Part shown: positions 25,672 through 35,107 of the stretch, piece by piece | How positions within the stretch are numbered: position 1 is the first letter of the stretch | Layout: each line of letters starts with the position of its first letter | NCBI GenBank assembly: GCA_945896675.1 | Contig: CAMDEM010000018.1 | Coordinates: forward strand, 1 to 44,749 | Reading direction: 5' to 3' | DNA from: Cyanobium sp. NIES-981 | Lineage (GTDB): Bacteria > Cyanobacteriota > Cyanobacteriia > PCC-6307 > Cyanobiaceae | Length of the DNA: 44,749 nt | Notes under the pieces: generated by a model | The model's input: the letters and a program-made list of their open reading frames with translations, nothing else | What the model was told of the DNA's origin: nothing | Databases searched by the model: none | Position numbers and translations under genes: made by a program

Positions 25672-26623
25672 CAAACACCTTGCCGATGTGGAGTTCGCCC
25701 CGTTGCTTGGCGAGGCCAATCTGGCGCTGGCGCTCGGCAAAGCGGGCCCGATCGTCGCTGCCGTGCTCGCCAATGCAATGCAGACAACTCACCCCTTCGA
25801 CATAGCTGGGCTGTTGGCGATCAGCGGCAGTAAGGGGTTTGCGGCAGGCATGGCACAGGCTCGCTTCTCCGGGTTCGAGCTGGTGGTTCACCGTGACCCG
25901 CTGGTCGAAGACGAAGCACTCCCCCGTCCAACTGCTGGCCGATTCCGGCACGGTTTCCAGGTAGCGCAAGATGCCGCCCTGGAGATGGTGGACCCCCGCA
26001 AAACCTTGCTGCAACAGATAGGCCGTGGCCTTTTCGCAGCGGATGCCCCCGGTGCAAAACATGGCGATTTGCTTGGGTTGGCGTTGCTCAACCAGGGGGC
26101 GCAGCCCAGTTTCCACCCATTGGGGAAACTCCCGAAAGCTGGCGGTACCAGGATCGATGGCCCCGGCAAAGCTGCCGAGGGCCACCTCGTAGCCATTGCG
26201 GGTATCGATCACCAGGGTGTCTGGATCGGCAATCAAGGCGTCCCATTGCTCGGGCGGCACATGGGTGCCAACCGCCGCGCTTTCCAGCTCCCCCTCCCCC
26301 ACGTAGGGCTTCACCGTGGGGCAGCCCATGCTCACAATTTCGCGCTTGAGCCGCACCTTCAGCCGATAGAAGGTCTGCTGCTGCGCCACCGCCGTTTTGA
26401 CCTCCAACTTGGCCAACCGCGGATCACTCCGCAGCTCTGCCAAGAGGGCCTCCACCCCAGGGGCAGGTCCACACACGGTGCCGTTGACACCCTCGGGGGC
26501 CAGCAGCACCGTGCCCTTCACTTCAGCGCTTTGGCCCAGGGCAACCAACCGCTGGCGCCAAGGGGCCAGCTCCTCGTCGGCCAGGGAGGCAAAGCGATAA
26601 AAAGCAGCAACTACAAGCCCCAT
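25661..26623 (-). CDS. trhO: tRNA uridine(34) hydroxylase TrhO (rhodanese family)
   Basis: TrhO (YceA) makes 5-hydroxyuridine at the wobble position of some tRNAs using oxygen. The 320-residue protein has an N-terminal acylphosphatase-like/UPF0176 domain (FYRFASL, KGTVLLAPEGVNGTVCG), a central rhodanese domain with VIDTRNGYEVALGSFAGA and the catalytic loop CTGGIRCEKA (Cys190), then a C-terminal Cys-rich segment (LCHACRKPL, CLHCIGEH). ATG 26623 starts the conserved N terminus, 13 nt after the bioB stop. It overlaps the downstream GST-DUF952 gene by 11 nt and is part of a long minus-strand operon. Confidence 0.92.
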   Translation of the reverse strand: MGLVVAAFYRFASLADEELAPWRQRLVALGQSAEVKGTVLLAPEGVNGTVCGPAPGVEALLAELRSDPRLAKLEVKTAVAQQQTFYRLKVRLKREIVSMGCPTVKPYVGEGELESAAVGTHVPPEQWDALIADPDTLVIDTRNGYEVALGSFAGAIDPGTASFREFPQWVETGLRPLVEQRQPKQIAMFCTGGIRCEKATAYLLQQGFAGVHHLQGGILRYLETVPESASSWTGECFVFDQRVTVNHQLEPGEASLCHACRKPLTAADRQQPSYVEGVSCLHCIGEHGSDDRARFAERQRQIGLAKQRGELHIGKVFDAG

Positions 26624-26636
26624 CGGCCCTCCAGGA

Positions 26637-27599
26637 TCAGCGCGATACCGAAACACCCGCCGCGGCCAGCAGCTCCCGATCGGCCGCCACATCGGGATTG
26701 CCCGTGGTGAGGAGGGTGTCGCCGTAGAAGATCGAATCAGCTCCTGCCAAGAGGCACAGGATCTGGGCCTCCCGGTTCATCTGCTCCCGACCCGCGCTCA
26801 GCCGCACCCGGCTGTGGGGCATCAGGATCCTGGCGGCAGCCACCATCCGCACCAGGTCGAGGGGGTCGACGGCCTGCTGGTGCTCCAGAGGGGTCCCCTC
26901 CACCGCCACCAGGGCATTGATGGGCACGCTCTCTGGATGGGGCTCGATGTTGGCGAGCACTTCCAACAGGCCCGCCCGATCGCTGGGCCCTTCCCCCATG
27001 CCGATGATTCCACCGCAGCAGAGGGTGATGCCCGATCGACGCACCCTGGCCAGGGTTTCCAGCCGTTCTTGATAGGTGCGGGTGGTGATGATCTGGTCGT
27101 AGTGCTCGGGGCTGGTATCCAGGTTGTGGTTGTAGGCGGTTAGTCCCGCATCCGCTAGGCGGGCGGCCTGCTGGTCGGTGAGCATGCCAGCGGTGACGCA
27201 GGCCTCCAGGCCCAGCTCCCGCACCCCCTGAACCATCTCAACCATGGCGTCAAAGGGGGCCCCATCGCGGATCTCCCGCCAAGCCCAGCCCATGCAGAAC
27301 CGGTGGGCCCCAGCCTCCTTGGCCGCCCGGGCGCGGGCCAACACCGGCGCCACATCCAATTCCGGTTGGCCGGCCACATCGCTGCTGTGGTGCATCGATT
27401 GGGGGCAATAGGCACAGTCCTCCTCGCAGCCACCGGTTTTGACACTGAGCAGCGAAGCAAGCTGCACCTCGTAACCAGGATTCGCCACGCGGTGCACCTG
27501 CTGGGCCTGCCAAAGCAGATCCATCAGGGGCTGATCCAGCAGGGCCTGGATCTCGGCGCGGGTCCAGTCGTGGCGAGTGATCACTGGCAGAGGGGCCAT
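26637..27599 (-). CDS. bioB: Biotin synthase (radical SAM)
   Basis: BioB converts dethiobiotin to biotin. The protein has 320 residues from ATG 27599. The radical-SAM motif [13 protein letters not shown] gives Cys58, Cys62 and Cys65. Later landmarks are [25 protein letters not shown] (NHNxD), [10 protein letters not shown] and RLSAGREQM, whose arginine ligates the [2Fe-2S] cluster in characterised Bio[17 protein letters not shown] closes the protein. Spacing to uppS upstream is 16 nt and to trhO downstream 13 nt, consistent with one transcript. The frame extends upstream to 27716 inside uppS, which I take as non-coding in that frame. Confidence 0.95.
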   Translation of the reverse strand: MAPLPVITRHDWTRAEIQALLDQPLMDLLWQAQQVHRVANPGYEVQLASLLSVKTGGCEEDCAYCPQSMHHSSDVAGQPELDVAPVLARARAAKEAGAHRFCMGWAWREIRDGAPFDAMVEMVQGVRELGLEACVTAGMLTDQQAARLADAGLTAYNHNLDTSPEHYDQIITTRTYQERLETLARVRRSGITLCCGGIIGMGEGPSDRAGLLEVLANIEPHPESVPINALVAVEGTPLEHQQAVDPLDLVRMVAAARILMPHSRVRLSAGREQMNREAQILCLLAGADSIFYGDTLLTTGNPDVAADRELLAAAGVSVSR

Positions 27600-27615
27600 C
27601 AGGAGAGTGCAGCCA

Positions 27616-28392
27616 TCAAGGGAGGGAGGTGACGCCACCGAAACGGCGCTGGCGACCCTGGTAGTCGAGCAGAGCGGCCACCAAGGCCTGTTGATCAAAA
27701 TCAGGCCACAGCACATCGGTGATGTGCAGCTCGGCGTAGGCCAACTGCCACAACAAAAAATTGCTGATGCGCTGTTCGCCGCTGGTGCGAATCAACAAAT
27801 CGGGATCCAGCTCCCCGGCCGTATGGAGTTCGGCGCTCAACAGGGCCTCATCAATCGCGCTGGGATCCAATTCGCCGCGGGCCGCGCGTTCGGCCAAGGT
27901 CCTCGCCGCCCGCACCAATTCCGCCCGGCTGCCGTAGTTGGTGCAGACGTTGAAGTGGATGCCGGTGTTCGCCGCTGTGCGGGCTGTGGCGTCGGCAATC
28001 AGCTGCTGCAGGCCGGGGGGCAACGGGGAAAGATCTCCCAGAAAGCGAATCCGAACCTGCTCCCTTTCGAGGGCTTCAAGCTCCCGGGCCAGCACCCGTT
28101 CAAACAGGGTCATCAAAAAACTCACCTCCTCGCCGGGCCGGTTCCAGTTTTCGGTGGAGAAGGCATAGGCCGTCAGGGCCCCCACCCCCCAATCACTGCA
28201 CAGCCGCAACATGCGCTTGAGTGCTTCGACCCCTTCGCGGTGGCCCATCACCCGCGGCAGGCTGCGGCTCTTAGCCCAACGGCCATTGCCATCCATGATC
28301 ACGGCAATGTGCCGGGGCAAGCGCGCCTGATCGAGCCCCTCAGGCAAGGCCATTGGGCCCACAACAGGAGTGGTCGCCAGCGCGCGACTCAT
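27616..28392 (-). CDS. uppS: Undecaprenyl diphosphate synthase
   Basis: This cis-prenyltransferase makes the C55 lipid carrier for peptidoglycan and polysaccharide synthesis. It has 258 residues. [14 protein letters not shown] holds the catalytic Asp34, followed by [25 protein letters not shown] and, near the C terminus, [25 protein letters not shown], all family signatures. The first 25 residues are a variable extension. Its ATG overlaps the dacA stop (ATGA at 28389-28392), so the two are translationally coupled; the dacA-uppS linkage makes sense as control of envelope growth and turgor. Confidence 0.95.
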   Translation of the reverse strand: MSRALATTPVVGPMALPEGLDQARLPRHIAVIMDGNGRWAKSRSLPRVMGHREGVEALKRMLRLCSDWGVGALTAYAFSTENWNRPGEEVSFLMTLFERVLARELEALEREQVRIRFLGDLSPLPPGLQQLIADATARTAANTGIHFNVCTNYGSRAELVRAARTLAERAARGELDPSAIDEALLSAELHTAGELDPDLLIRTSGEQRISNFLLWQLAYAELHITDVLWPDFDQQALVAALLDYQGRQRRFGGVTSLP

Positions 28393-29228
28393 CCGCGACG
28401 TTCCAGCGGGTCTTTGGCCACGCTACGCCCCGCTGGCAGGGCCAGCGCCTGGCTCAGCAAATCGTGCAGACGGCTGCTGGTAATTGGCCGTTCGAGCTTG
28501 CCCTGGCAGGCCAGCGACAGGGTGCCGGTTTCCTCGGACACCACAATCGCCAGGCATTGATCAAAGCGTTCGGTTAGGCCCAGGGCGGCCAGATGGCGGG
28601 TGCCGTAGCGGTTCAAACCCTGACGAGAGAGGGGCAAGATCACCCCCGCCGCCACGATCCGATTGGCTTTTACCAGCACGGCCCCGTCATGGAGGGGGGT
28701 ATCAGCCGCAAACAGATTGAGCAGCAGATCCACGGAGAGCTGGGCATCCAGGGAAATCCCCGGATTGAGAAAATCCTCAGGCCGCAGGTCACTGCCCAGG
28801 TCCACCACGATCAGTCCCCCGCGGCGGGATTGGGAGAGGCGACCAGCCGCTTCACTGAGCACCGCCACCGAGCCCGAAGCCAATTGGTCGCGCTTGCGGT
28901 CGCCGAAGAGAACCCCCAGCCGGCCCGTACCCAGCAACTCCATCAACCGGCGCAATTCGCCTTGCCAGAGGATTGCCAGCGCCAAACTGCAGGCCAGGAC
29001 GAGGGCGTCCACCAGCTTGGAGGTGAGCGGCAGGTTGGCGTAGCGCTGCACGAACCAGGCCAGGGCCACGAGCAGCAGATAGCCGCGCAACAGCCAGAGG
29101 GTGCGCGCTTCGGTCACGCGACCGAGCACCAACACCCCCAGGCCGGTGGCAAACAGCAAGTCGAGCAGCAGTCGAATGTCGATGAGCTGCAGGGGGTTGA
29201 TCTGCAGCGCGCTCACCGGTGCACCCAT
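28389..29228 (-). CDS. dacA: Membrane diadenylate cyclase (CdaA/DacA type)
   Basis: This enzyme makes c-di-AMP from two ATP molecules. It has 279 residues: two to three hydrophobic segments in about 20-95 ([44 protein letters not shown]), then a DAC domain. The catalytic DGA motif is Asp181-Gly182-Ala183 in PLHDGAVLV. The second ATP-site motif, usually GTRHRAA, reads GTRHLAA here (Leu213 replaces the second arginine). [17 protein letters not shown] is typical. Neighbours are lysA (9 nt upstream) and uppS (4-nt overlap). c-di-AMP controls osmolyte and potassium balance and day-night responses in cyanobacteria, which is known for the family and not shown here. Confidence 0.92.
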   Translation of the reverse strand: MGAPVSALQINPLQLIDIRLLLDLLFATGLGVLVLGRVTEARTLWLLRGYLLLVALAWFVQRYANLPLTSKLVDALVLACSLALAILWQGELRRLMELLGTGRLGVLFGDRKRDQLASGSVAVLSEAAGRLSQSRRGGLIVVDLGSDLRPEDFLNPGISLDAQLSVDLLLNLFAADTPLHDGAVLVKANRIVAAGVILPLSRQGLNRYGTRHLAALGLTERFDQCLAIVVSEETGTLSLACQGKLERPITSSRLHDLLSQALALPAGRSVAKDPLERRG

Positions 29229-29237
29229 GCCTTTCGG

Positions 29238-30674
29238 TCAACTTACCGTTGTGAGCCGGGAGGGCAAAACGTCGTAGCGCAGTAGCTCTTCCGGCTGTTC
29301 CCGGCGTTGCACCAGGTCGGCGATGCCCCCGTGCACCAGCACGGCCGCTGGCCTTGGGATGCGGTTGTAGTTGGAGCTCATGGAAGCGTTGTAGGCGCCG
29401 GTGGCCAGCACCACCAAATGGTCGCCGCTGGTGGCAGGTGGCAAGGCCACGTCCTTGAGGAGCACATCCCCCGACTCGCAATGCTTACCCGCCAGGGTCA
29501 CGGTTTCCGTGGCCTCAGCCAACGGTCGATCCGCCAACAGGGCCGTGTATTGGGATTGGTAGGTAATTGGCCTGGGGTTATCGCTCATGCCGCCATCCAC
29601 CGAAAGGTAGGTGCGAATGCCCGGAATCTCCTTGCGACTTCCCACCTCGTAAACCGTGACACCGGCCGTGGCGACCAGGGATCGACCGGGCTCGCAGAGC
29701 AGGCGCGGCAGGGCCAGGCGCCGCTGCTGGCAGGCCGTGGCCACCGCTTCGCCAACGGTTTGCACCCACTCCTGGATCGACGGGGGATCGTCGCTGGCCA
29801 CGTAGCGAATCCCGAGGCCGCCGCCCACGTTGAGGTCGCCCACTGGGTGACCCATGGATCGGGCCAGGGCCACGGCATCGGCAAGCACCCCAGCCAAATC
29901 GCGGTGGGGTTGGAGTTCGAAGATTTGGGAGCCGATATGGGCGTGGAGCCCGGTGAGGCGGGCCCAGCTGCAGCCGACCAAGTGCCGCAACACCGGTTCG
30001 AGCTGGTCGGGGTCAAAGCCAAATTTGCTGTCGAGGTGACCGGTGCGGATGTACTCGTGGGTGTGGCACTCGATCCCCGGCGTAAAGCGGAGCATGAGCT
30101 CCACGGGCGCAGCCAGGCCAGGCGCCAATTCAGCCAATAGCTCGAGGTCGCGCCAGTTATCCGCCACCACGGTGACGCCCCGTTCCACCGCGAGGGCCAA
30201 CTCCTGGCGGGATTTGTTGTTGCCGTGAAACACGATCCGATCGGCGGGCATGCCGCCGTCGAGGGCCGTGAGAAGCTCTCCCGCCGACACCGCGTCCAGG
30301 CCCAGGCCTTCTGAGGCCACCAAGGCAGAAATGGCCAAGGAGCTATTGGCCTTCGAGGCGTAGAGGGCGAGGGCTTCGCCGGGGTAGTGGGTCGCCAAGG
30401 CCTCCCGGTAGGCCCGGCAGGTACCCCGCAGACTCGCCTCATCGAGCACATACAACGGTGTGCCATAGGTGCGGGCCAGGGTGCTCAGCCCACAACCGCC
30501 CACCTGCAAACGGCCGTCGGCATCGACCTCGGCGGTGATGGGCGCCAGGTTGCGATTCGGACTCCTGGCATCCCGATGGGGCTCAAACAGACGCTGGGCA
30601 GACGCGGCTGCCCCATCCAGAACGCCGGCTCCGCCCTGATCGAGCTCACTGGAGATCACCATGGCGGCGGGCAA
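29238..30674 (-). CDS. lysA: Diaminopimelate decarboxylase
   Basis: LysA is a PLP enzyme making lysine from meso-diaminopimelate. It has 478 residues. The PLP lysine is Lys108 in LALYASKANSS. Other conserved parts are FHGNNKSRQEL, GLHAHIGSQI, NVGGGLGIRYV, LCEPGRSLVATAG, the substrate-site Cys in GKHCESGD, and GAYNASMSSNYN. The first 45 residues are a poorly conserved extension; ATG 30674 is used, and an internal ATG 30662 is possible. It is the first gene of a seven-gene minus-strand operon through dacA, uppS and bioB, and diverges from rimI across 47 nt. Confidence 0.95.
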   Translation of the reverse strand: MPAAMVISSELDQGGAGVLDGAAASAQRLFEPHRDARSPNRNLAPITAEVDADGRLQVGGCGLSTLARTYGTPLYVLDEASLRGTCRAYREALATHYPGEALALYASKANSSLAISALVASEGLGLDAVSAGELLTALDGGMPADRIVFHGNNKSRQELALAVERGVTVVADNWRDLELLAELAPGLAAPVELMLRFTPGIECHTHEYIRTGHLDSKFGFDPDQLEPVLRHLVGCSWARLTGLHAHIGSQIFELQPHRDLAGVLADAVALARSMGHPVGDLNVGGGLGIRYVASDDPPSIQEWVQTVGEAVATACQQRRLALPRLLCEPGRSLVATAGVTVYEVGSRKEIPGIRTYLSVDGGMSDNPRPITYQSQYTALLADRPLAEATETVTLAGKHCESGDVLLKDVALPPATSGDHLVVLATGAYNASMSSNYNRIPRPAAVLVHGGIADLVQRREQPEELLRYDVLPSRLTTVS

Positions 30675-30721
30675 AACAACGGGGGGACTATGAATGTAAA
30701 GAACGCCGCTGGCAGCTTGCT

Positions 30722-31210
30722 GTGACAGGTGAACAGCTCCAAAAGCTGGCGTGCTTCCCCCTGGAGCCCAACCACCTCCAGGCCTGCCAAGACTTGGACC
30801 AACGCAGCCTCGGTGGCCTCTGGAACCAGGAGCAATGGCACAGCGAGCTGGCAGAAGAGCGCCGACCGGGCATCGGCCTTTGGTGCGAAGGCGCCTTGGT
30901 CGCCATGGCCAGTGGCTGGCTGGTGGTCGACGAACTGCACATCACCGTGGTGGCCGTCGATCCGCTGCAGCGCCGCCAGGGCCTAGGACGGCAGGTGCTG
31001 CAAGCCCTGCTCAGCCATGGCCAACGCCTTGGGGCCGAGCGGGCCACCCTGGAAGTGGCCACCTCCAACACCGCCGCCGTGGCCCTCTATCGGGACTTGG
31101 GATTTCGCGATGCCGGCATTCGTCGTGGTTACTACCGCAATGGCGACGATGCCCTGATCCAATGGCTGAGGCTGCCTCCAGTTAATGATGCGCAGCAGGG
31201 GTGTGGATAA
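30722..31210 (+). CDS. rimI: RimI-like ribosomal protein N-alanine acetyltransferase (GNAT)
   Basis: This GNAT acetyltransferase of 162 residues starts at GTG 30722. The acetyl-CoA loop is RRQGLGRQVLQALL near residue 85, preceded by ITVVAVDPLQRR. It is followed by ATLEVATSNTAAVALYRDLGFRDAGIRRGYY, which matches the RimI/TsaE-neighbour type (EV...N..A..LY...GF...G.R..YY). RimI acetylates the N-terminal alanine of ribosomal protein S18; related enzymes act on other N termini. It is followed by the clpC promoter region. Confidence 0.85.
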   Translation: MTGEQLQKLACFPLEPNHLQACQDLDQRSLGGLWNQEQWHSELAEERRPGIGLWCEGALVAMASGWLVVDELHITVVAVDPLQRRQGLGRQVLQALLSHGQRLGAERATLEVATSNTAAVALYRDLGFRDAGIRRGYYRNGDDALIQWLRLPPVNDAQQGCG

Positions 31211-31228
31211 CCGCCTTTTCTTACTGCT

Positions 31229-31258
31229 TTGACTGGATAAATAGACCCTCTGTATTAA
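31229..31258 (+). promoter_or_regulatory. Sigma-70-like promoter upstream of clpC
   Basis: TTGACT (31229-31234) and TATTAA (31253-31258) are separated by 18 nt. This predicts a transcript start near 31265 and a clpC leader of about 110 nt. Confidence 0.5.
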
Positions 31259-31279
31259 CAATACAAATGCACAAAGCAC

Positions 31280-31316
31280 TTGCGGCTACTGCTGATTTGC
31301 TGACCCAGAGCCGCAA
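31280..31316 (+). promoter_or_regulatory. 8-bp inverted repeat in the clpC 5' leader
   Basis: TTGCGGCT (31280-31287) and AGCCGCAA (31309-31316) are perfect complements with a 21-nt spacer, just after the predicted transcript start. It may be a leader hairpin or a repressor site. A 9-nt direct repeat, AGCACTTGC, occurs at 31275-31283 and 31351-31359. Confidence 0.4.
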
Positions 31317-31374
31317 ACCACACCAGCCTCACCAACCCTGATAGCTTGGAAGCACTTGCAACAGGCCCCGGCCC

Positions 31375-33933
31375 ATGTTCGAGCGCTTTACCGAGAAAGC
31401 CATCAAGGTGATCATGCTGGCCCAAGAGGAGGCCCGCCGCCTTGGTCACAACTTTGTGGGCACCGAGCAAATCCTGCTGGGCCTGATCGGCGAGGGCACC
31501 GGCGTGGCCGCCAAGGTGCTCAAGTCGATGGGGGTGAACCTCAAGGATGCCCGGGTGGAGGTGGAAAAAATCATCGGCCGGGGCTCGGGCTTCGTCGCCG
31601 TGGAAATTCCGTTTACGCCCCGCGCTAAACGGGTTCTGGAGTTGTCGCTGGAAGAGGCCAGACAGCTCGGCCACAACTACATCGGTACCGAGCACTTGCT
31701 GCTGGGCCTAATTCGGGAGGGCGAGGGTGTCGCCGCGCGGGTGCTCGAAAACCTTGGGGTTGATCTGGCCAAGGTCCGCACCCAGGTGATCCGCATGCTG
31801 GGCGAAACCGCTGAGGTCGCTTCCGGCGGTGGCGGCGGCAAAGGGTCCACCAAGACCCCAACCCTGGATGAATTTGGTACCAACCTCACCCAGCAAGCGG
31901 CTGACGGCAAATTGGATCCCGTGGTGGGGCGCCAAAACGAGATTGAGCGCGTCATTCAGATCCTGGGCCGCCGCACCAAGAACAACCCGGTGCTGATTGG
32001 TGAACCTGGCGTGGGCAAAACCGCTATCGCCGAGGGCCTGGCCCAGCGCATCAATTCCGGCGATATCCCCGACATCCTGGAAGACAAGAGGGTTCTGACC
32101 TTGGATATCGGCCTGCTGGTGGCGGGCACCAAATACCGGGGCGAATTCGAAGAACGCCTCAAAAAGATCATGGAGGAAATCCGGGGTGCCGGAAACGTGA
32201 TCCTGGTGATCGACGAAGTGCACACCCTGATCGGCGCTGGCGCCGCCGAAGGCGCCATTGATGCCGCCAACATCCTCAAGCCAGCCCTCGCCAGGGGTGA
32301 GCTGCAGTGCATTGGCGCCACCACCCTGGATGAATACCGCAAACACATCGAAAGGGATGCCGCCCTTGAGCGGCGCTTCCAACCGGTGATGGTGGGTGAA
32401 CCTTCCGTTCAAGACACGATCGAGATCCTTCGCGGCCTGAAGGAGCGCTACGAGGATCACCACCGCCTCAAGATTGCCGACGAAGCCCTGATTGCAGCGG
32501 CCACCCTTGGCGACCGCTACATCTCCGATCGCTTCCTCCCCGACAAGGCCATCGACCTGGTTGATGAGGCCGGCAGCCGGGTGCGGCTGATGAACTCGAA
32601 GCTGCCACCTGCCGCCAAGGAGGTGGACAAGCAGCTACGGACCGTGCAGAAAGAAAAGGAAACGGCCGTCCGGGAACAGGACTTCACCAAGGCCGGCGAA
32701 CTGCGCGACAAAGAAGTGGAGCTGCGCGAGCAAATTCGCTCGATCCTCCAGGCCCGCAAGGACGACCAGCCCGACGAGACGGCCCCAGCAGACGCCACCT
32801 CAGCCGAAGGCACCAGCCCAGAAACCACAGACTCAGCTGGGGCCGATGGGGATCGCACCCCGATGGTGACCGAAGAGGATATCGCCCACATCGTGGCGTC
32901 CTGGACCGGGGTGCCCGTACAGAAACTGACCGAAAGCGAATCGGCCAAGTTGCTGAACATGGAGGACACCCTCCACCAGCGCCTGATCGGCCAAGACGAA
33001 GCTGTGAAGGCCGTCTCCCGGGCCATTCGCCGGGCCCGGGTGGGCCTAAAGAACCCCAACCGTCCCATTGCCAGCTTCATCTTCTCCGGCCCCACCGGCG
33101 TTGGTAAAACCGAGCTCACCAAGTCGCTTGCGGCCTACTTCTTCGGCAGCGAAGAGTCCATGATCCGCCTCGACATGTCCGAGTTCATGGAGCGCCACAC
33201 GGTCAGCAAGCTGATCGGTTCGCCTCCGGGCTACGTGGGCTTCAACGAGGGCGGCCAACTCACCGAAGCCGTGCGCCGTCGCCCCTACACCGTGGTGCTG
33301 TTCGACGAAATCGAAAAGGCCCACCCCGATGTGTTCAACCTGCTTCTGCAGCTCCTGGAAGACGGTCGACTGACCGATTCCAAGGGCCGCACGGTCGACT
33401 TCAAAAACACCCTGATCATCATGACCTCGAACATCGGTTCGAAGGTGATCGAGAAGGGTGGTGGCGGCCTGGGCTTTGAATTCTCCGGTGGCGCCGCCGA
33501 AGAGACCAATTACAACCGGATTCGTTCCCTGGTGAATGAGGAGCTGAAGCAGTACTTCCGCCCCGAATTCCTCAACCGCCTGGACGAAATCATTGTGTTC
33601 CGCCAGCTCACCCGCGATGAGGTCAAGGTCATCGCCGAGATCATGCTCAAGGAAGTGTTCGGCCGGATGCAGGAGAAGGGCATCACCCTCTCGGTCACCG
33701 AGACCTTCAAGGAACGCTTGGTGGAAGAGGGCTACAACCCCAGCTACGGGGCCAGGCCCCTGCGCCGGGCGGTGATGCGCCTGCTCGAAGACTCGTTGGC
33801 CGAAGAGTTCCTCTCCGGCAGGATCAGCGATGGGGATTCAGCCCTTGTCGATGTGAACGAGGAGAAGCAGGTGGTGATTCGCAAGCAGCTCTCTGCCCCT
33901 GCGATGCCTGAACTCGCCGCCGCTGGAGCCTGA
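31375..33933 (+). CDS. clpC: ClpC, Hsp100 AAA+ chaperone subunit of Clp protease
   Basis: ClpC unfolds substrates for the ClpP/ClpR protease; it is usually essential in cyanobacteria. The protein has 852 residues. Two Clp_N repeats (about 1-75 and 78-145, with [15 protein letters not shown] and [15 protein letters not shown]) precede AAA-1, with Walker A GEPGVGKT near residue 209 and Walker [17 protein letters not shown]-domain linker follows ([21 protein letters not shown], near 440), then an Ala/Thr/Asp-rich variable insert (about 465-500). AAA-2 has GPTGVGKT near 572, [13 protein letters not shown], and the C-terminal [21 protein letters not shown] promoter and a leader hairpin lie upstream. 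Confidence 0.97.
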   Translation: MFERFTEKAIKVIMLAQEEARRLGHNFVGTEQILLGLIGEGTGVAAKVLKSMGVNLKDARVEVEKIIGRGSGFVAVEIPFTPRAKRVLELSLEEARQLGHNYIGTEHLLLGLIREGEGVAARVLENLGVDLAKVRTQVIRMLGETAEVASGGGGGKGSTKTPTLDEFGTNLTQQAADGKLDPVVGRQNEIERVIQILGRRTKNNPVLIGEPGVGKTAIAEGLAQRINSGDIPDILEDKRVLTLDIGLLVAGTKYRGEFEERLKKIMEEIRGAGNVILVIDEVHTLIGAGAAEGAIDAANILKPALARGELQCIGATTLDEYRKHIERDAALERRFQPVMVGEPSVQDTIEILRGLKERYEDHHRLKIADEALIAAATLGDRYISDRFLPDKAIDLVDEAGSRVRLMNSKLPPAAKEVDKQLRTVQKEKETAVREQDFTKAGELRDKEVELREQIRSILQARKDDQPDETAPADATSAEGTSPETTDSAGADGDRTPMVTEEDIAHIVASWTGVPVQKLTESESAKLLNMEDTLHQRLIGQDEAVKAVSRAIRRARVGLKNPNRPIASFIFSGPTGVGKTELTKSLAAYFFGSEESMIRLDMSEFMERHTVSKLIGSPPGYVGFNEGGQLTEAVRRRPYTVVLFDEIEKAHPDVFNLLLQLLEDGRLTDSKGRTVDFKNTLIIMTSNIGSKVIEKGGGGLGFEFSGGAAEETNYNRIRSLVNEELKQYFRPEFLNRLDEIIVFRQLTRDEVKVIAEIMLKEVFGRMQEKGITLSVTETFKERLVEEGYNPSYGARPLRRAVMRLLEDSLAEEFLSGRISDGDSALVDVNEEKQVVIRKQLSAPAMPELAAAGA

Positions 33934-33958
33934 TCCCGGCAGTTTTTACACTTTTGGG

Positions 33959-35107
33959 ATGAAAACGGCCCCTCCCCCCTCCGTGTGCCCCCACACGATT
34001 GCCCCCGCCACCGTGTTGCGGGGCGATGGGGCCTGGCAGGAAGCCCTCCCAGCTATCGCCTCCCTCACGAGCCACGCCTTGGTGCTGGGCCGCAGCCCAG
34101 CCACCCGGCCCCTGCGTCAGCAATGCCTCCAGGATCTCGCCCAGGCAGGCATCAGCTGCACCAGCTTCGAACTTGAGTTCGACTGCTGCGAAGCCGATCT
34201 GAGCCGGATCGAGGCCCTAGCCGCCCCAGTCCAGCTCTCCCCCGGCACAGCTCAAGAACCAGCCTTTGATGCGGTGATCGCCATTGGTGGCGGCAAGGTG
34301 ATCGATGCGGGCAAGTTGCTCGCCCATCGGCTCGGCTTGCGGTGCATCACGGTGCCCACCAGTGCGGCCACCTGTGCGGGCTGGACAGCCCTGGCCAACA
34401 TCTACAGCCCCCAGGGCGCCTTCGAGGGGGATGTGAGCTTGAACCGCTGCCCGGAGCTTTTGGTGTTTGACCACGGCTTCGTGCGCCAAGCCCCCGCCCG
34501 GACCCTGGCCAGCGGCATCGCCGATGCCATGGCCAAGTGGTACGAAGCCTCGATCAGCAGTGGCACCAGTAGCGATGGGTTGATTCAGCAGGCCGTGCAA
34601 ATGGCCCGGGTCCTGCGGGACCAGTTGCTGCTGGAAGCCGAAGCCGCCATGGCCGACCCCCCCGGCGAAGCCTGGGTACGGGTGGCGGAAGCCTGCGCTC
34701 TTACAGCCGGCTTAATTGGCGGAATTGGCGGTGCCCGGTGCCGCACGGTGGCCGCCCACGCGGTACACAACGGCCTCACCCAATTGGAAGCCACCCACGG
34801 CGTGCTCCATGGCGAAAAGGTGGGCTTCGGAATCCTGGTGCAACTGCGGATGGAAGAACTCCTCGGCGGCAACCAATTGGCCGCCCAAGCGCGGCGCCAG
34901 CTGATTCCCCTGTTCCGCGCCCTTCAGCTGCCGGTGGAATTGGGCGATCTGGGCCTGGCCGGAGCCAGCCTCAGCGAGCTGCAGGAGGCGTGCGCCTTTG
35001 CCTGCCAGCCCAGCTCCGATCTCCACCACCTGCCCTTTGCCGTGGCGCCGAGCGATCTCATCGCAGCCCTGGTGAGCACCTGCAGCGGCGAGCGCGTCGC
35101 GGCGTGA
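33959..35107 (+). CDS. Iron-containing alcohol dehydrogenase, glycerol dehydrogenase-like
   Basis: This NAD(P)-dependent, metal-containing polyol/alcohol dehydrogenase has 382 residues. It shows the cofactor loop AVIAIGGGKVIDAGKLLAH near residue 104, the ITVPTSAATCAGWTALANIYS segment typical of GldA-like enzymes, a metal Asp in LASGIADAMAKWYEA, and metal histidines in VAAHAVHNGL and VLHGEKVGFGI. Its substrate (glycerol, or a related sugar-phosphate ketone) cannot be told from sequence. It begins 25 nt after clpC, with no convincing terminator between them, and is translationally coupled (GTGA overlap) to the following hydrolase. Confidence 0.87.
   Translation: MKTAPPPSVCPHTIAPATVLRGDGAWQEALPAIASLTSHALVLGRSPATRPLRQQCLQDLAQAGISCTSFELEFDCCEADLSRIEALAAPVQLSPGTAQEPAFDAVIAIGGGKVIDAGKLLAHRLGLRCITVPTSAATCAGWTALANIYSPQGAFEGDVSLNRCPELLVFDHGFVRQAPARTLASGIADAMAKWYEASISSGTSSDGLIQQAVQMARVLRDQLLLEAEAAMADPPGEAWVRVAEACALTAGLIGGIGGARCRTVAAHAVHNGLTQLEATHGVLHGEKVGFGILVQLRMEELLGGNQLAAQARRQLIPLFRALQLPVELGDLGLAGASLSELQEACAFACQPSSDLHHLPFAVAPSDLIAALVSTCSGERVAA

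Noticed and set aside
25688-26710. 340-residue plus-strand open frame
   Set aside because: It is antisense to trhO and bioB, which have clear catalytic motifs; the translation has no recognisable pattern.
27577-28560. 327-residue plus-strand open frame
   Set aside because: It is antisense to uppS and part of dacA, both of which are certain genes.
34738-35103. Upstream in-frame extension of the alpha/beta hydrolase
   Set aside because: The extension overlaps the dehydrogenase coding sequence and reads as Arg/Pro-rich nonsense; the GTGA junction at 35104 is the natural start.
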